A stretch of 17,467 nt of DNA from Burkholderiales bacterium (GTDB lineage Bacteria; Pseudomonadota; Gammaproteobacteria; Burkholderiales; Burkholderiaceae_C), in the NCBI GenBank assembly GCA_947453585.1, contig CANGHQ010000006.1:1-17467 (forward strand), given 5' to 3'. The notes under the pieces are model-generated. The model worked only from the letters and a program-made list of their open reading frames with translations, made no database searches and was not told where the DNA came from. Positions 1 to 7,568 of the stretch are shown piece by piece. The first letter of the stretch is position 1; the number at the start of each line of letters is the position of its first letter. A program made the translations under genes and the position numbers.

Positions 1-192
1 GGTCGGTAACCAACCCACGCATATCAGAGTGATCCACCGTCGCCCCACAGCCTTGTAGCCCCTGAACCACAGTCACTGACTCAGAAAAGCCAAGAAACAG
101 AGAAGAAACCTAATTAATCTATTGACAGGTCAATCCATATCAGGAGCGGAGCCGCGCCGCGAATCTTCGCGCAGGCTGCACCGCCCAAACCC
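1..192. other. Non-coding edge segment, no gene recognised
   Basis: No convincing reading frame lies here. Two small symmetric sequences are visible. One is ATTGACAGGTCAAT at 121-134, with 6-bp arms around two bases. The other is CGCGAATCTTCGCG at 158-171, a short GC-rich hairpin just beyond the stop of the DUF3820 gene. The second could help end transcription of the minus-strand operon, but no T-run follows it on that strand, so it is not called a terminator. The segment is cut by the window edge. Confidence 0.5.
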
Positions 193-444
193 CTAAAGTC
201 GTCGCGGCGACGGCGCCGCACCTACGTGTCGCGGTCGGTGACGCAGGGGCGTGAGCAGCTCTGACAGTCCGTTGTGGTCAATCTCCTGCATGAGCTGCAG
301 CAGGCGGCCAATCTCGCCCTTGGGGAATCCTTCGCGGGCAAACCAGTTCAGGTAGTTGCCGGGCAAATCGGCAATCAGCACGCCCTTGTGTTTGCCAAAA
401 GGCATGGGCAGAGTCACCAGACGTTCCAGATCTTCGGAGTTCAT
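193..444 (-). CDS. DUF3820 family small protein
   Basis: An 83-residue protein of the DUF3820 family (PF12843, sometimes labelled putative quorum-sensing-regulated virulence factor). The family signature is clear in the N-terminal half: MPFGKHKG at about residues 14-21, followed by LIADLPGNYLNWFAREGFP. No signal peptide or membrane segment is visible, so it is probably cytosolic. The biochemical function of the family is not established. The start ATG lies only 9 bp after the phoD stop, so the gene is probably the last cistron of the aminotransferase/DUF1275/phoD operon. The last 15 or so residues are Arg/Pro/Ala-rich and look unconserved. The family call is strong; no function is claimed. 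Confidence 0.85.
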   Translation of the reverse strand: MNSEDLERLVTLPMPFGKHKGVLIADLPGNYLNWFAREGFPKGEIGRLLQLMQEIDHNGLSELLTPLRHRPRHVGAAPSPRRL

Positions 445-453
445 AGCACGGCC

Positions 454-2031
454 TTAGACCGGCAGCACTTCGGCACGCCCGGCCTCTACGGCAAAGGCAG
501 CCAGGGTGCTGACCGTGCTGTCCTGGCGCTGCACGTCTTCAAGCACGCGCAGGCGCACGGTCAATTGCCCCGGCGTGAAATCGGCCAGGCCGTAGCCCCG
601 GTACTGCGCGTTGGCAAACACGAAATGCGGGTTTTCTTGCAACAGCGCTGCGCTGGAATCCGTTTTGCCCGATTTGGACGTGATGCTGGTGCCGCAAAAC
701 TCCACGCCGACTTTTTTGCTGCCCGCTCCCGCGTAGTCGGCCAGCACGTGGCCAACCCAGTTTTCATGGACATCGCCGCCCAGCACCACCGGGTTGGCCA
801 CACCGGGTTGCTGCAGCGCCGTGGTCAGCCGGGTGCGCGCGGCGCTGTAGCCGTCCCAGCCGTCGTTCCAGAACTTTTGCGCCGGCCCCAGCGCAAAGTC
901 GCGCGGGCCGAGCAAGGTTTGCTGGCCCAGCACGTTCCAGCGGGCGCCGCCAGCGGCAGCTGAGGCCAGCGCGCTTGATAGCCATTTTTCTTGCGCACCG
1001 CCCAGCAGGCTGCGCGCGGGGTCGTTCCATGCGGCACAGGTTTCGGGGCGCACGATGGATGATCCGGTCTTGCCCTCGGGGTTGCAGGCCTGCGGGTCTT
1101 TGTACTGGCGGGCGTCGAGCAAATACAGCTGGGCCAAATTGCCGTAGGCGAGCTGGCCATAAAGCCGCAGCTCCGCACCCGTGGCCAGACCGCCCAGGGC
1201 TTGCGTGAGCACACTGGCGCGCAAGGGCATGTTCTCGTAATACGCCTGGTAGGCCGCCGCGCGGCGCGCAGCAAAGTCGGGCGCGCTGACCAGGCCGTCG
1301 CCCGCTTGCAGGCCGGCGTAGTCGTTTTGCACTTCGTGGTCGTCCCAGGTCATGAGCCAGGGGCAGGCAGCGTGCATGGCTTGCAGGTCGGGGTCGCTTT
1401 TGTAGAGCGCGTAGCGGGCGCGGTAGTCGTCGAGCGTCAGCACCCAGCCGCCGCCGGGCTTGCGCAATTTGCTGCCAGTGCCAGGGTATTCATAGATGTA
1501 GTCGCCCAAAAAAAGCACCAAATCGGGCGCATCGGCGCGCATATGGCGCCACGCGCTGAAATAGCCGTCCTCCCACTTCTGGCACGAGGCATAGGCCAGC
1601 CGCAGCTGCGCCACTGCGCTGCCGGGCGCAGGCAAGGTGCGGGTCTGGCCAGTGGCACTAATGGCGTCGCCCAGCAAAAAGCGGTAGTGGTAGCCGCGCG
1701 CACTTTCTAGCCCGGCCACGTCCACATGCACCGACCAGCCCAGGGCCGCGCTGGCCAGGCTTTGGCCGCGCTGCACCACGCGGGCAAACTGCGCGTCGTG
1801 CGCCAGTTCCCAGCGCACGGCGGCTGTGCCGTCGGCAGCGGGCCGCAGGGCTTTGGGGTCTAGCCGGGTCCACAAGACCACGCCGTCTGCGGTGGGTGAT
1901 CCGCTGGCCACGCCGCAATAAAAGGGGTCGTCCAGCGCGCGGGTTTGGCTCCAGGCGCTGCGCGGCAGCCAAATGGCACCGCTGGCAGCCGTGGCCCAGC
2001 GCAGCAATTGGCGGCGGTCTGGCTCCATCAC
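454..2031 (-). CDS. phoD: PhoD-family alkaline phosphatase/phosphodiesterase, Tat-exported
   Basis: A 525-residue metallophosphoesterase of the PhoD family, a usual length for it. The N-terminus carries a twin-arginine signal (DRRQLLRW, then a short hydrophobic stretch to about residue 28), so it is expected in the periplasm, folded with its metals. An N-terminal PhoD domain begins near FYCGVASGSPTADGVVLWTR. The metal-binding motifs follow in order: LFLGDYIYEY, TWDDHEVQNDYAG and VVLGGDVHENWVGHV. The C-terminal motif GVEFCGTSITS is also typical. PhoD enzymes release phosphate from organic phosphate mono- or diesters, often needing Ca and Fe; the substrate here is unknown. The first codon is GTG at 2031 overlapping the DUF1275 stop (GTGA). 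An ATG follows immediately at 2028, so the true start may be one codon shorter. No Pho box was recognised upstream of the operon. Confidence 0.9.
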   Translation of the reverse strand: MMEPDRRQLLRWATAASGAIWLPRSAWSQTRALDDPFYCGVASGSPTADGVVLWTRLDPKALRPAADGTAAVRWELAHDAQFARVVQRGQSLASAALGWSVHVDVAGLESARGYHYRFLLGDAISATGQTRTLPAPGSAVAQLRLAYASCQKWEDGYFSAWRHMRADAPDLVLFLGDYIYEYPGTGSKLRKPGGGWVLTLDDYRARYALYKSDPDLQAMHAACPWLMTWDDHEVQNDYAGLQAGDGLVSAPDFAARRAAAYQAYYENMPLRASVLTQALGGLATGAELRLYGQLAYGNLAQLYLLDARQYKDPQACNPEGKTGSSIVRPETCAAWNDPARSLLGGAQEKWLSSALASAAAGGARWNVLGQQTLLGPRDFALGPAQKFWNDGWDGYSAARTRLTTALQQPGVANPVVLGGDVHENWVGHVLADYAGAGSKKVGVEFCGTSITSKSGKTDSSAALLQENPHFVFANAQYRGYGLADFTPGQLTVRLRVLEDVQRQDSTVSTLAAFAVEAGRAEVLPV

Positions 2032-2780
2032 AAGCGCGCCAGCAGGCGCAAACGCCAGGCGCGAAAGTCAAACAACACCGGCCGCACTACCAGCGCCACC
2101 AGCACCAAAGCCAGCGGCACGGTGGCGATATAGCCCACCGCCTTGAAACCCCAGGCCCCGCTGAGCGCGCCCAGCACAAAGCTGCCCAAGAGCTTTAGGT
2201 GGTTGCCGATCTTGCCGCGGTTGGCGCGCACCTTTTTGGCCTCAGGAAAACTGCGGTTGATGTAAACCAGATTACCCAGTTCAATCCCCAGGTCGGTCAC
2301 CAGGCCGGTAATGTGCGTGGTGCGGATCTCGGCGTTGGAGCGCTTGCTAATCAGCGCGTTTTGCAGCCCCATGATGAAGCACAACAACACCACCGCATAA
2401 GGCACCAGCGCCAAGCTGCGCTCGTCAATGGCAGCGCCAAACAGGCCAAACACCAGCAGCAACACGGCTTCGACCAAGAGCGGGCGGCTGTAGGCGCTGC
2501 GCAGATTGCGCCGCAGCGCCCAGCGCACCATCAGCGCCGTGGTCATGGCGCCGCCCACAAAGGCCAGCAGGCTCCACAGGCCAATCCACACCGCCAGCCA
2601 TTGGCCCAGCACCGCGTTGTCGGCCATGGACGAGGCCACGCCGCTCATGTGCGAGGTGTACATGCCCACCGCCAAAAAGCCCCCAGCATTGATCGCCCCG
2701 GCCACAAAACACAAGACCGCACCGAGCTCCACGTGGGACAGCACCCGCCCGCCCAAGGGGGTGCTTGGCGCGCCCGTCAC
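2028..2780 (-). CDS. DUF1275 (YoaK-type) membrane protein
   Basis: A 250-residue inner-membrane protein of the DUF1275/YoaK family (PF06912). The family motif appears near the N-terminus: AGAINAGGFLAVGMYTSHMSG at about residues 27-47. About six hydrophobic segments are visible: roughly residues 17-40, 58-82, 101-118, 124-140, 195-215 and 217-232. A basic loop, KRSNAEIRTTHITG, follows the fourth, and its TTHxTG element is also family-typical. The transported substrate of the family is unknown. The start is a GTG at 2780 overlapping the aminotransferase TGA (GTGA), which fixes both gene ends and indicates translational coupling. Its stop overlaps phoD in the same way. Nothing in it is broken. 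Confidence 0.87.
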   Translation of the reverse strand: MTGAPSTPLGGRVLSHVELGAVLCFVAGAINAGGFLAVGMYTSHMSGVASSMADNAVLGQWLAVWIGLWSLLAFVGGAMTTALMVRWALRRNLRSAYSRPLLVEAVLLLVFGLFGAAIDERSLALVPYAVVLLCFIMGLQNALISKRSNAEIRTTHITGLVTDLGIELGNLVYINRSFPEAKKVRANRGKIGNHLKLLGSFVLGALSGAWGFKAVGYIATVPLALVLVALVVRPVLFDFRAWRLRLLARL

Positions 2781-3970
2781 AAGGCGGCGCCCAGGCGGGC
2801 TACACCTTCTTCAATCTTGGCCACGTCGGCGGTGGCAAAGCTCAGGCGCAGGGTGGCCGGGTCCGGATCATGGGCGTAAAACGGCGCGCCGGGCACAAAG
2901 GCCACCAGTTGCTCGATGGCGCGCTTGGCAAATTCGGCCGCATTGGCCGGGCCGCCGTTGGCGCCGGTCAGGCGCGCCCAAAAGAACATGCCGCCCTGTG
3001 GCGCGTCAAAGGCAATGGCGTCGCCCAGCGTGCGCTGCAAGCTGGCGGCCATCACGCGGGCGCGCTCGGCATAGGTGCTGCGCACCACGGCAAGCGCGGC
3101 GTCCAGGCGCCCCAAGGTGAGGTAGTGCGCGCCAATGGCCTGCGTCAGGTTGCTGGTGTGGGCGTCGCTGAATTGCTTGCACATGGTGGCGCGCGCGAGC
3201 AGCTCGGGCGGCGCAATCATCCAGCCCACGCGCAGGCCCGGGCTCAAAATCTTGCTCAGGCTGCCGCAGTGCACCAAGTATTCGCGGCTGCCCGGCACTT
3301 GGTCGCTCAGCGCCAGCAGGCTGGGTGGCGGCGCCTGGTCAAAGTAGAGCGCGCCATAGGGGTCGTCTTCCACGATCAAGGTGCGAGTGCGCGCCGCGAT
3401 TTCCAGCACGCGCAGGCGGCGCTCCAGGCTGAGGGTGGCACCGCTGGGGTTGCCGAAGGTGGGTATCAGGTACACCAGCTTTGGCTTGTGTTCGGCAATC
3501 AGCTGCTCCAGCCGGTCCACGTCCACGCCGTGGGCGTCAATCGGCGCGCCGATCAGGTGCGCGCCGTACAGGCGAAAGCACTGGATGGTGGCCAAAAACG
3601 TGGGCGCTTCGACAATCACCTTGTCGCCGGGCGAGATCATGGTTTTGCCAATCAGGTCCAGCGCCTGCTGGCTGCCGGTGGTGACGATCAGGCCGTCGGG
3701 CGCTACGGTAGCGCCCTTGCCCGCCATAAAGTGGCTGATCTGCTCGCGCAGCGGGCCCCAGCCTTCGGTGGCGCCATATTGCAACACCGGACCGGGGTTG
3801 TTGGAGAGCACCGCGTCAGACGATATCTTGAGGCCCTCGACGTCAAACAACGCCGGATCAGGAAAGCCCCCGGCAAAGCTGATGATTCCGGGTTTGCCCA
3901 GCAGCTTGAACAGCTCACGGATGGCGGAGGTTTCAATGTTTTGCAGGCGGTCGGCGAATTGCAAGGGCAT
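2777..3970 (-). CDS. PLP-dependent aminotransferase, fold type I (2-aminoadipate/LysN-like)
   Basis: A 397-residue class I/II aminotransferase with no DNA-binding domain, related to LysN, 2-aminoadipate transaminases and the catalytic half of MocR proteins. Landmarks are SFAGGFPDP (31-39), LQYGATEGWGPLR (63-75), the cofactor-contact region TTGSQQALDL (97-106), PTFGNPSGATLS (170-181), EDDPYGALYF (201-210) and GSLSKILSPGLRVGW (236-250). Lys240 is the expected Schiff-base lysine. It should move an amino group between an amino acid and a 2-oxo acid in the cytosol, but substrate specificity cannot be read from the sequence. It is the first gene of the four-gene minus-strand operon and lies back to back with nth across 70 bp. 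The ATG at 3970 leaves the conserved N-terminus intact. Confidence 0.88.
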   Translation of the reverse strand: MPLQFADRLQNIETSAIRELFKLLGKPGIISFAGGFPDPALFDVEGLKISSDAVLSNNPGPVLQYGATEGWGPLREQISHFMAGKGATVAPDGLIVTTGSQQALDLIGKTMISPGDKVIVEAPTFLATIQCFRLYGAHLIGAPIDAHGVDVDRLEQLIAEHKPKLVYLIPTFGNPSGATLSLERRLRVLEIAARTRTLIVEDDPYGALYFDQAPPPSLLALSDQVPGSREYLVHCGSLSKILSPGLRVGWMIAPPELLARATMCKQFSDAHTSNLTQAIGAHYLTLGRLDAALAVVRSTYAERARVMAASLQRTLGDAIAFDAPQGGMFFWARLTGANGGPANAAEFAKRAIEQLVAFVPGAPFYAHDPDPATLRLSFATADVAKIEEGVARLGAAL

Positions 3971-4040
3971 GGTGTATCTTGTCCGTGTGGTTTTGCCGCT
4001 ATTGTCTACTTTTCAAACCGCCCGCCAAACCGCCCACGCT
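3971..4040. promoter_or_regulatory. Divergent promoter region between the aminotransferase operon and nth
   Basis: This 70-bp gap separates two divergent start codons and must hold or border both promoters if they are local. On the minus strand TTGGCG and GACAAT are 16 bp apart. On the plus strand TTGTCC and TATTGT are about 15 bp apart. Both are weak matches to sigma-70 boxes and the two pairs overlap, so the exact sites are guesses. Confidence 0.25.
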
Positions 4041-4664
4041 ATGAACGCCACCCAGATCGAGACCTTTTTTGCCACCCTGCAGGCGGCCAACCCGCATCCG
4101 CAAACCGAGCTGCACTACGCCAGCGTGTTTGAGCTGCTGGCCGCCGTACTGCTCTCCGCCCAGGCCACCGACGTGGGTGTGAACAAGGCCACGCGCGGCC
4201 TGTTTGCCGTGGCCAACACGCCACAAAAAATCATCGCGCTCGGGCTGTCCGGGCTGGAGGCGCAGATCAAAACCATAGGCCTGTTTCGCAGCAAGGCGCG
4301 GCATTTGCTGCAAACCTGTGAAATCTTGGTAGCGCAGCATGGCGGCGTGGTGCCGCGCACCCGCGAAGCGCTCGAAGCCCTGCCCGGCGTGGGCCGCAAA
4401 ACCGCCAACGTGGTGCTCAACGTGGCCTTTGGCGAACCCACCATGGCGGTAGACACCCACCTGTTTCGCCTAGGCAACCGCACGGGACTTGCGCCCGGCA
4501 AAACGCCGCTGGCCGTCGAGCTCAAACTGCTCAAGCGCATTCCCAAAAAATACCTGGTGGACGCCCACCACTGGCTCATCTTGCACGGCCGCTATGTGTG
4601 CAAGGCCCGTACGCCAGACTGCGGGAACTGTGCGGTGGCGGGGGTTTGTGGGTTTAAGGGCTGA
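4041..4664 (+). CDS. nth: Endonuclease III, DNA glycosylase/AP lyase
   Basis: A 207-residue base-excision repair enzyme that removes oxidised pyrimidines and cleaves the abasic site. The helix-hairpin-helix LPGVGRKTANVVL spans residues 114-126. Catalytic Lys120 and Asp138 (in AVDTHLFR) fall at the same numbers as in the E. coli enzyme. The C-terminal 4Fe-4S cluster loop has Cys187, Cys194, Cys197 and Cys203 (C-x6-C-x2-C-x5-C), again matching E. coli. The reading frame stays open far upstream, but only as an antisense shadow of the aminotransferase. The ATG at 4041 gives the family length and start. The 3' end faces nnrD across a gap holding two structured repeats. Confidence 0.96.
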   Translation: MNATQIETFFATLQAANPHPQTELHYASVFELLAAVLLSAQATDVGVNKATRGLFAVANTPQKIIALGLSGLEAQIKTIGLFRSKARHLLQTCEILVAQHGGVVPRTREALEALPGVGRKTANVVLNVAFGEPTMAVDTHLFRLGNRTGLAPGKTPLAVELKLLKRIPKKYLVDAHHWLILHGRYVCKARTPDCGNCAVAGVCGFKG

Positions 4665-4695
4665 TCCTCGGGGTTCCTGTGATGAAGACACGTGG

Positions 4696-4791
4696 GACGC
4701 AGGGCGGCATGGCACTTAGCTCCGTTCGTGTCCCCCGGCCTGCGGCCTCCTCCTTTACCTCACTGCGCTAAGCGCCATGCCGCCCTGCGTC
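4696..4791 (-). repeat. Structured repeat copy 1 (long stem, conserved purine core)
   Basis: Two 25-bp arms (4696-4720 and 4767-4791) are inverted repeats matching at 24 of 25 positions; the single mismatch becomes a G-U pair in minus-strand RNA. Between them, read on the minus strand, lies AAAGGAGGAG, a small hairpin GGCC-GCA-GGCC (plus-strand 4737-4747), then CGGGGGACA. The same core occurs in copy 2 at 4852-4955 on the other strand, while the arm sequences of the two copies differ. It sits just past the nth stop. It may be a REP/BIME-like element, a small non-autonomous mobile element or a structured RNA; by position it could also end transcription. Confidence 0.75.
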
Positions 4792-4851
4792 TGCAAGCGT
4801 TGTTGGCAGGAATAAAAGGGGTCCAGGTCTTGCATGCCCACAGCACAGGCT
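4792..4851. other. Spacer between the two structured repeats
   Basis: This 60-bp spacer has no gene. TGCAAG at 4792-4797 and CTTGCA at 4829-4834 form a short inverted repeat around an AATAAAAGGGGTCCAGG stretch. Sequences resembling AAAAGGGGTC often accompany REP-associated tyrosine transposases in betaproteobacteria as I recall them. That link is from memory and is not shown by the window; no transposase is present. Confidence 0.35.
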
Positions 4852-4955
4852 GCCGAGGGTAATGGGGTGGATGGTGCAGCGAAATTAAGGAGGAGAACCG
4901 GGCACAGCCCGGTTCGGGGGACATTCGCGGAAGCATCTACCCCGTTGCCCTCGGC
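4852..4955 (+). repeat. Structured repeat copy 2 (long stem, conserved purine core)
   Basis: Two 22-bp arms (4852-4873 and 4934-4955) pair at 19 of 22 positions, and all three mismatches become G-U or U-G pairs in plus-strand RNA. Inside are GCGAA/TTCGC (4879-4883 and 4924-4928), TTAAGGAGGAG, a perfect 9-bp hairpin with a 3-base ACA loop (4895-4903 and 4907-4915), and CGGGGGACATTCGCGGA. The core flanks match copy 1 closely (GCAGnGAnnTnAAGGAGGAG and CGGGGGACA). The apical hairpin and the outer stem have different sequences but keep their pairing. It lies 77 bp beyond the nnrD stop, between convergent genes. Confidence 0.75.
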
Positions 4956-5032
4956 GTACACAAGCCTGCGCGCACCAAACTATCGGAGCAAGCCTCACGC
5001 CCGCAACTGCGCCCGCACAAGCACCGGCGCCC

Positions 5033-5905
5033 CTATTCCTGCGCGCCCAGCAACTCCCCCACCACCTGCGCAATCGAATCGATCAGCGCAGTAGCCGTCA
5101 GCGGCCCACCACCTGACGCCGACTCTGCCGCGCGAGCGTGGATGTACGCGCCAGTGGCAGCCAACTTCGCCATCAGCGACGGTTGCTTGACCAGTTCCAG
5201 ATGCCAAGTAGCGACCAGCGCCCCGACGATGCCGGCCAGCACATCGCCCGTACCCGCCGTGGCCAGCCAAGGCGTGGACGGTGGCAAGGCGATGCAAACG
5301 CCCTCGCCCGCCACCACGGTGCGCGCGCCTTTGAGCAAGACCGTCACACCCAAGGTCTGCTGCGCCAGGGCGGCCCAATGCGGCGGGTTGGCGGCAATGG
5401 CTTGGTGCGTTGTCGGCACGCCGCGCGCGCTCAGCAGCGTGGCCAGCTCGCCGGCGTGCGGGGTAATGAGCGTGGGCACGCGCAGGGTGCCTGCCAAGTT
5501 CAGAGCCCCGGCGTCGAGCACGGTGGGTGCGGCTTGCTTGCGCGCGGTAGCCATCTGGCGGTGGCGCAGCCAGTTGCTCCACGACCAGCCCCCGACGCTC
5601 GCCACGCCCGAACCCAGCAGCCACGCATGCACCTTGCCCGGCGCCACCACCACTTCGGGGCTGCGTTGCAGCACCAGCGCGGCCAGAGTGGCGCACGCGG
5701 TATCCGGGTAAAAGCGCACCATGCCCAAACCGGTGGCCAAGGCGGCTGCCGAGGTCAGCACGGCGGCGCCGGGGTACTGGCGCGAGCCGGTCATTACGCC
5801 GAGCACTCCGCGCGTGTACTTGTGGTCTTGGGCGGTGGGCAGGCGGATACAGGCGCGGGCGTCGGCAGCGGTCCAGAGGGTCTGGGGCGGGGTGGTGGGG
5901 GCCAT
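5033..5905 (-). CDS. nnrD: ADP-dependent NAD(P)H-hydrate dehydratase
   Basis: A 290-residue protein of the YjeF C-terminal (ribokinase-like) family. It repairs hydrated NAD(P)H (NADHX/NADPHX) using ADP or ATP in the cytosol. Visible landmarks are YTRGVLGVMTGS (30-41), VLDAGALN (129-136), TPHAGELATLL (148-158), VLLKGARTVV (189-198) and the catalytic motif ATAGTGDVLAG (215-225) with Asp221. The NAD(P)HX epimerase domain found fused in E. coli YjeF is absent, so this is a stand-alone dehydratase. The usual GPGLG segment reads LLGSGVASVGG here, a divergence worth noting. The start used is the ATG at 5905. An in-frame ATG at 5977 would add 24 Arg/Pro/Thr-rich residues and seems less likely. It lies 139 bp after cobQ and may be co-transcribed or separate. 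Confidence 0.85.
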   Translation of the reverse strand: MAPTTPPQTLWTAADARACIRLPTAQDHKYTRGVLGVMTGSRQYPGAAVLTSAAALATGLGMVRFYPDTACATLAALVLQRSPEVVVAPGKVHAWLLGSGVASVGGWSWSNWLRHRQMATARKQAAPTVLDAGALNLAGTLRVPTLITPHAGELATLLSARGVPTTHQAIAANPPHWAALAQQTLGVTVLLKGARTVVAGEGVCIALPPSTPWLATAGTGDVLAGIVGALVATWHLELVKQPSLMAKLAATGAYIHARAAESASGGGPLTATALIDSIAQVVGELLGAQE

Positions 5906-6044
5906 GGTTTTTTTGGGGGTGGTGCGGTCTGAACGGCCACGTTCCCTATTGTGCGGCTGCGCGGCTTGGCCGGACATGTCGGGACTTGCCCTGCATCAAA
6001 CCCAGCGCCAAAGCAGTGGGCCAACCCGCGGGCGGCACAGGCGC

Positions 6045-7568
6045 TTAGGCCAGCAGACCGTCCAGCACACCGGGCGAAAAATGCGTACCCAAAAAATCGG
6101 CCAAGCCCTCAAACACCGACTCCAGCGTCGGCACCGGGCCGGCCAATTGGTGACCAAACAAGGCTTGCAAGGCGCCAGCGTCTTCAAACAGACCGTGCAG
6201 GTAAATGCCCATCACATTGCCCTGCGCGTTTTGCCAGCCCAGGCCAGCGCCCAGCACCGCATGGGCCTGGTGGCCTTGCGACAGCATGGCGCTGTGCGCC
6301 TGGGTTTGGCCGTGGTGGATTTCGTAGCCTGTGACCGCCACGCCATCGAGTGCCTGCCAGGGCGAAGTCGAGGCGGGTAACGCGGTCTGAAAACGGCTGG
6401 CCGCGCGGCGTACGGTTTTCTCGGCTTCAAACACCGTCACCAGTGGCAGCAGCCCCAGTCCCGGCGCGTTGCCGTCAATGCCGTGCGGGTCAATCAGCGC
6501 CTCGCCCAGCATTTGCAGGCCGCCGCAAATGCCCAGCACCGCGCCACCGCGCGCCGCATGCGCGGCCACCGCCTGGTCGAGCCCCTGGCTGCGCAGCCAG
6601 GCCAGGTCGCCGCTGGTATTTTTGGAGCCCGGCAGGATGATCCAGTCGGTGGCGGCCAAACCGGCCAGCTCGGACGGGCTCCGCACCCACTGCAGGCGCA
6701 GACCCGGAATGTTTTTGAGCGGCTGAAACTCGTCCAGATTACTGATGCGCGGATAGGCCACCACCGCCACCGTGGTGCGCACCGCGCCCTGCGCCAGGCT
6801 GCGGTCGTCAAACAGGCCGTCTTCTTCGGGCAAACCGTGCTGCCACCACATGGGCAGCGTGGCCACGGTGGGGATGCCGGTCAGGTCTTGCAGCATCTGC
6901 GGCCCCGGCGCCAACAGCGCGGCGTCGCCCCGAAACTTGTTGAGCACAAAGCCTTTGATCAACGGGCGCTCGGCCTGCGGCAGCAGCGCCCAGGTGCCAT
7001 ACAAATGGGCAAAGGCACCACCCCGGTCAATGTCGGTCACCAGCAGGCAAGCAGCCTGGGCGTGCAGGGCCACGCGCATGTTGACGATGTCGCTGCTAGA
7101 TAGGTTGATCTCGGCGGGCGAGCCTGCGCCTTCAATCACCACCACGTCGTTTTCGGCGCGCAGCGCGTCCAGCGACTGCGTAATGGCCGGCCAGACGTGG
7201 CTGCTGCGCTCGCGCCAGGGCAAATCGGACAAGGCGGTGCTGACCCGCCCCAGCAAAACCACCTGGCTGTGCGTGTCGCGCTCGGGTTTGAGCAGCAGTG
7301 GGTTCATGCGCACGTCGGGCTCGGCGCGTGCGGCCAGGGCCTGGAAGTACTGGGCGCTGCCGATTTCGGCGTCTAGCTCGCCGGGCGCTGCGTCCGGGGC
7401 CGCGCTGGGCCAGGCGGCCACCACGCGGGCGTTGTTGCTCATGTTTTGCGCTTTAAAGGGTGCCACCTTCAAGCCCTGGCGGGCGTAGTAGCGGCACAGC
7501 GCGGTGGTCAGCCAGCTTTTGCCTGCGCCACTGGTGGTGCCCAGCACCATGACGCACTTGGCGCTCAT
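6045..7568 (-). CDS. cobQ: Cobyric acid synthase (glutamine-hydrolysing)
   Basis: A 507-residue CobQ/CbiP amidotransferase. It amidates adenosylcobyrinic acid a,c-diamide at four side chains to give adenosylcobyric acid, using ATP and glutamine. The N-terminal dethiobiotin-synthetase-like domain has the P-loop GTTSGAGKS (10-18), KAQNMSNN (39-46) and VIEGAGSPAEINL (144-156). The C-terminal glutaminase domain has the nucleophile Cys348 in GICGG and His458 in IYLHGLF, with GYEIHHG at 414-420. The ATG at 7568 overlaps the btuD stop (ATGA), which favours it over an in-frame start at 7601. All catalytic landmarks are intact. Last in a B12-import series, it may serve salvage of incomplete corrinoids or de novo synthesis with genes elsewhere. 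Confidence 0.94.
   Translation of the reverse strand: MSAKCVMVLGTTSGAGKSWLTTALCRYYARQGLKVAPFKAQNMSNNARVVAAWPSAAPDAAPGELDAEIGSAQYFQALAARAEPDVRMNPLLLKPERDTHSQVVLLGRVSTALSDLPWRERSSHVWPAITQSLDALRAENDVVVIEGAGSPAEINLSSSDIVNMRVALHAQAACLLVTDIDRGGAFAHLYGTWALLPQAERPLIKGFVLNKFRGDAALLAPGPQMLQDLTGIPTVATLPMWWQHGLPEEDGLFDDRSLAQGAVRTTVAVVAYPRISNLDEFQPLKNIPGLRLQWVRSPSELAGLAATDWIILPGSKNTSGDLAWLRSQGLDQAVAAHAARGGAVLGICGGLQMLGEALIDPHGIDGNAPGLGLLPLVTVFEAEKTVRRAASRFQTALPASTSPWQALDGVAVTGYEIHHGQTQAHSAMLSQGHQAHAVLGAGLGWQNAQGNVMGIYLHGLFEDAGALQALFGHQLAGPVPTLESVFEGLADFLGTHFSPGVLDGLLA

Noticed and set aside
121..134. ATTGACAGGTCAAT as a promoter or operator
   Set aside because: TTGACA is present, but no -10 box lies at the right distance and no gene starts nearby; the symmetry is short enough to be chance.
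3381..4040. Upstream extension of nth
   Set aside because: The extension is antisense to the conserved aminotransferase; the family-length protein starts at 4041.
2765..4132. Long plus-strand reading frame at 2765-4132
   Set aside because: It is antisense to the aminotransferase, has no recognisable domain, and reflects the high GC content.
4755..5094. Small reading frames on both strands at 4755-4961 and 4834-5094
   Set aside because: They run through the structured repeats and spacer, contain translated palindromes, and show no family features or ribosome sites; they look like repeat-derived spurious ORFs.
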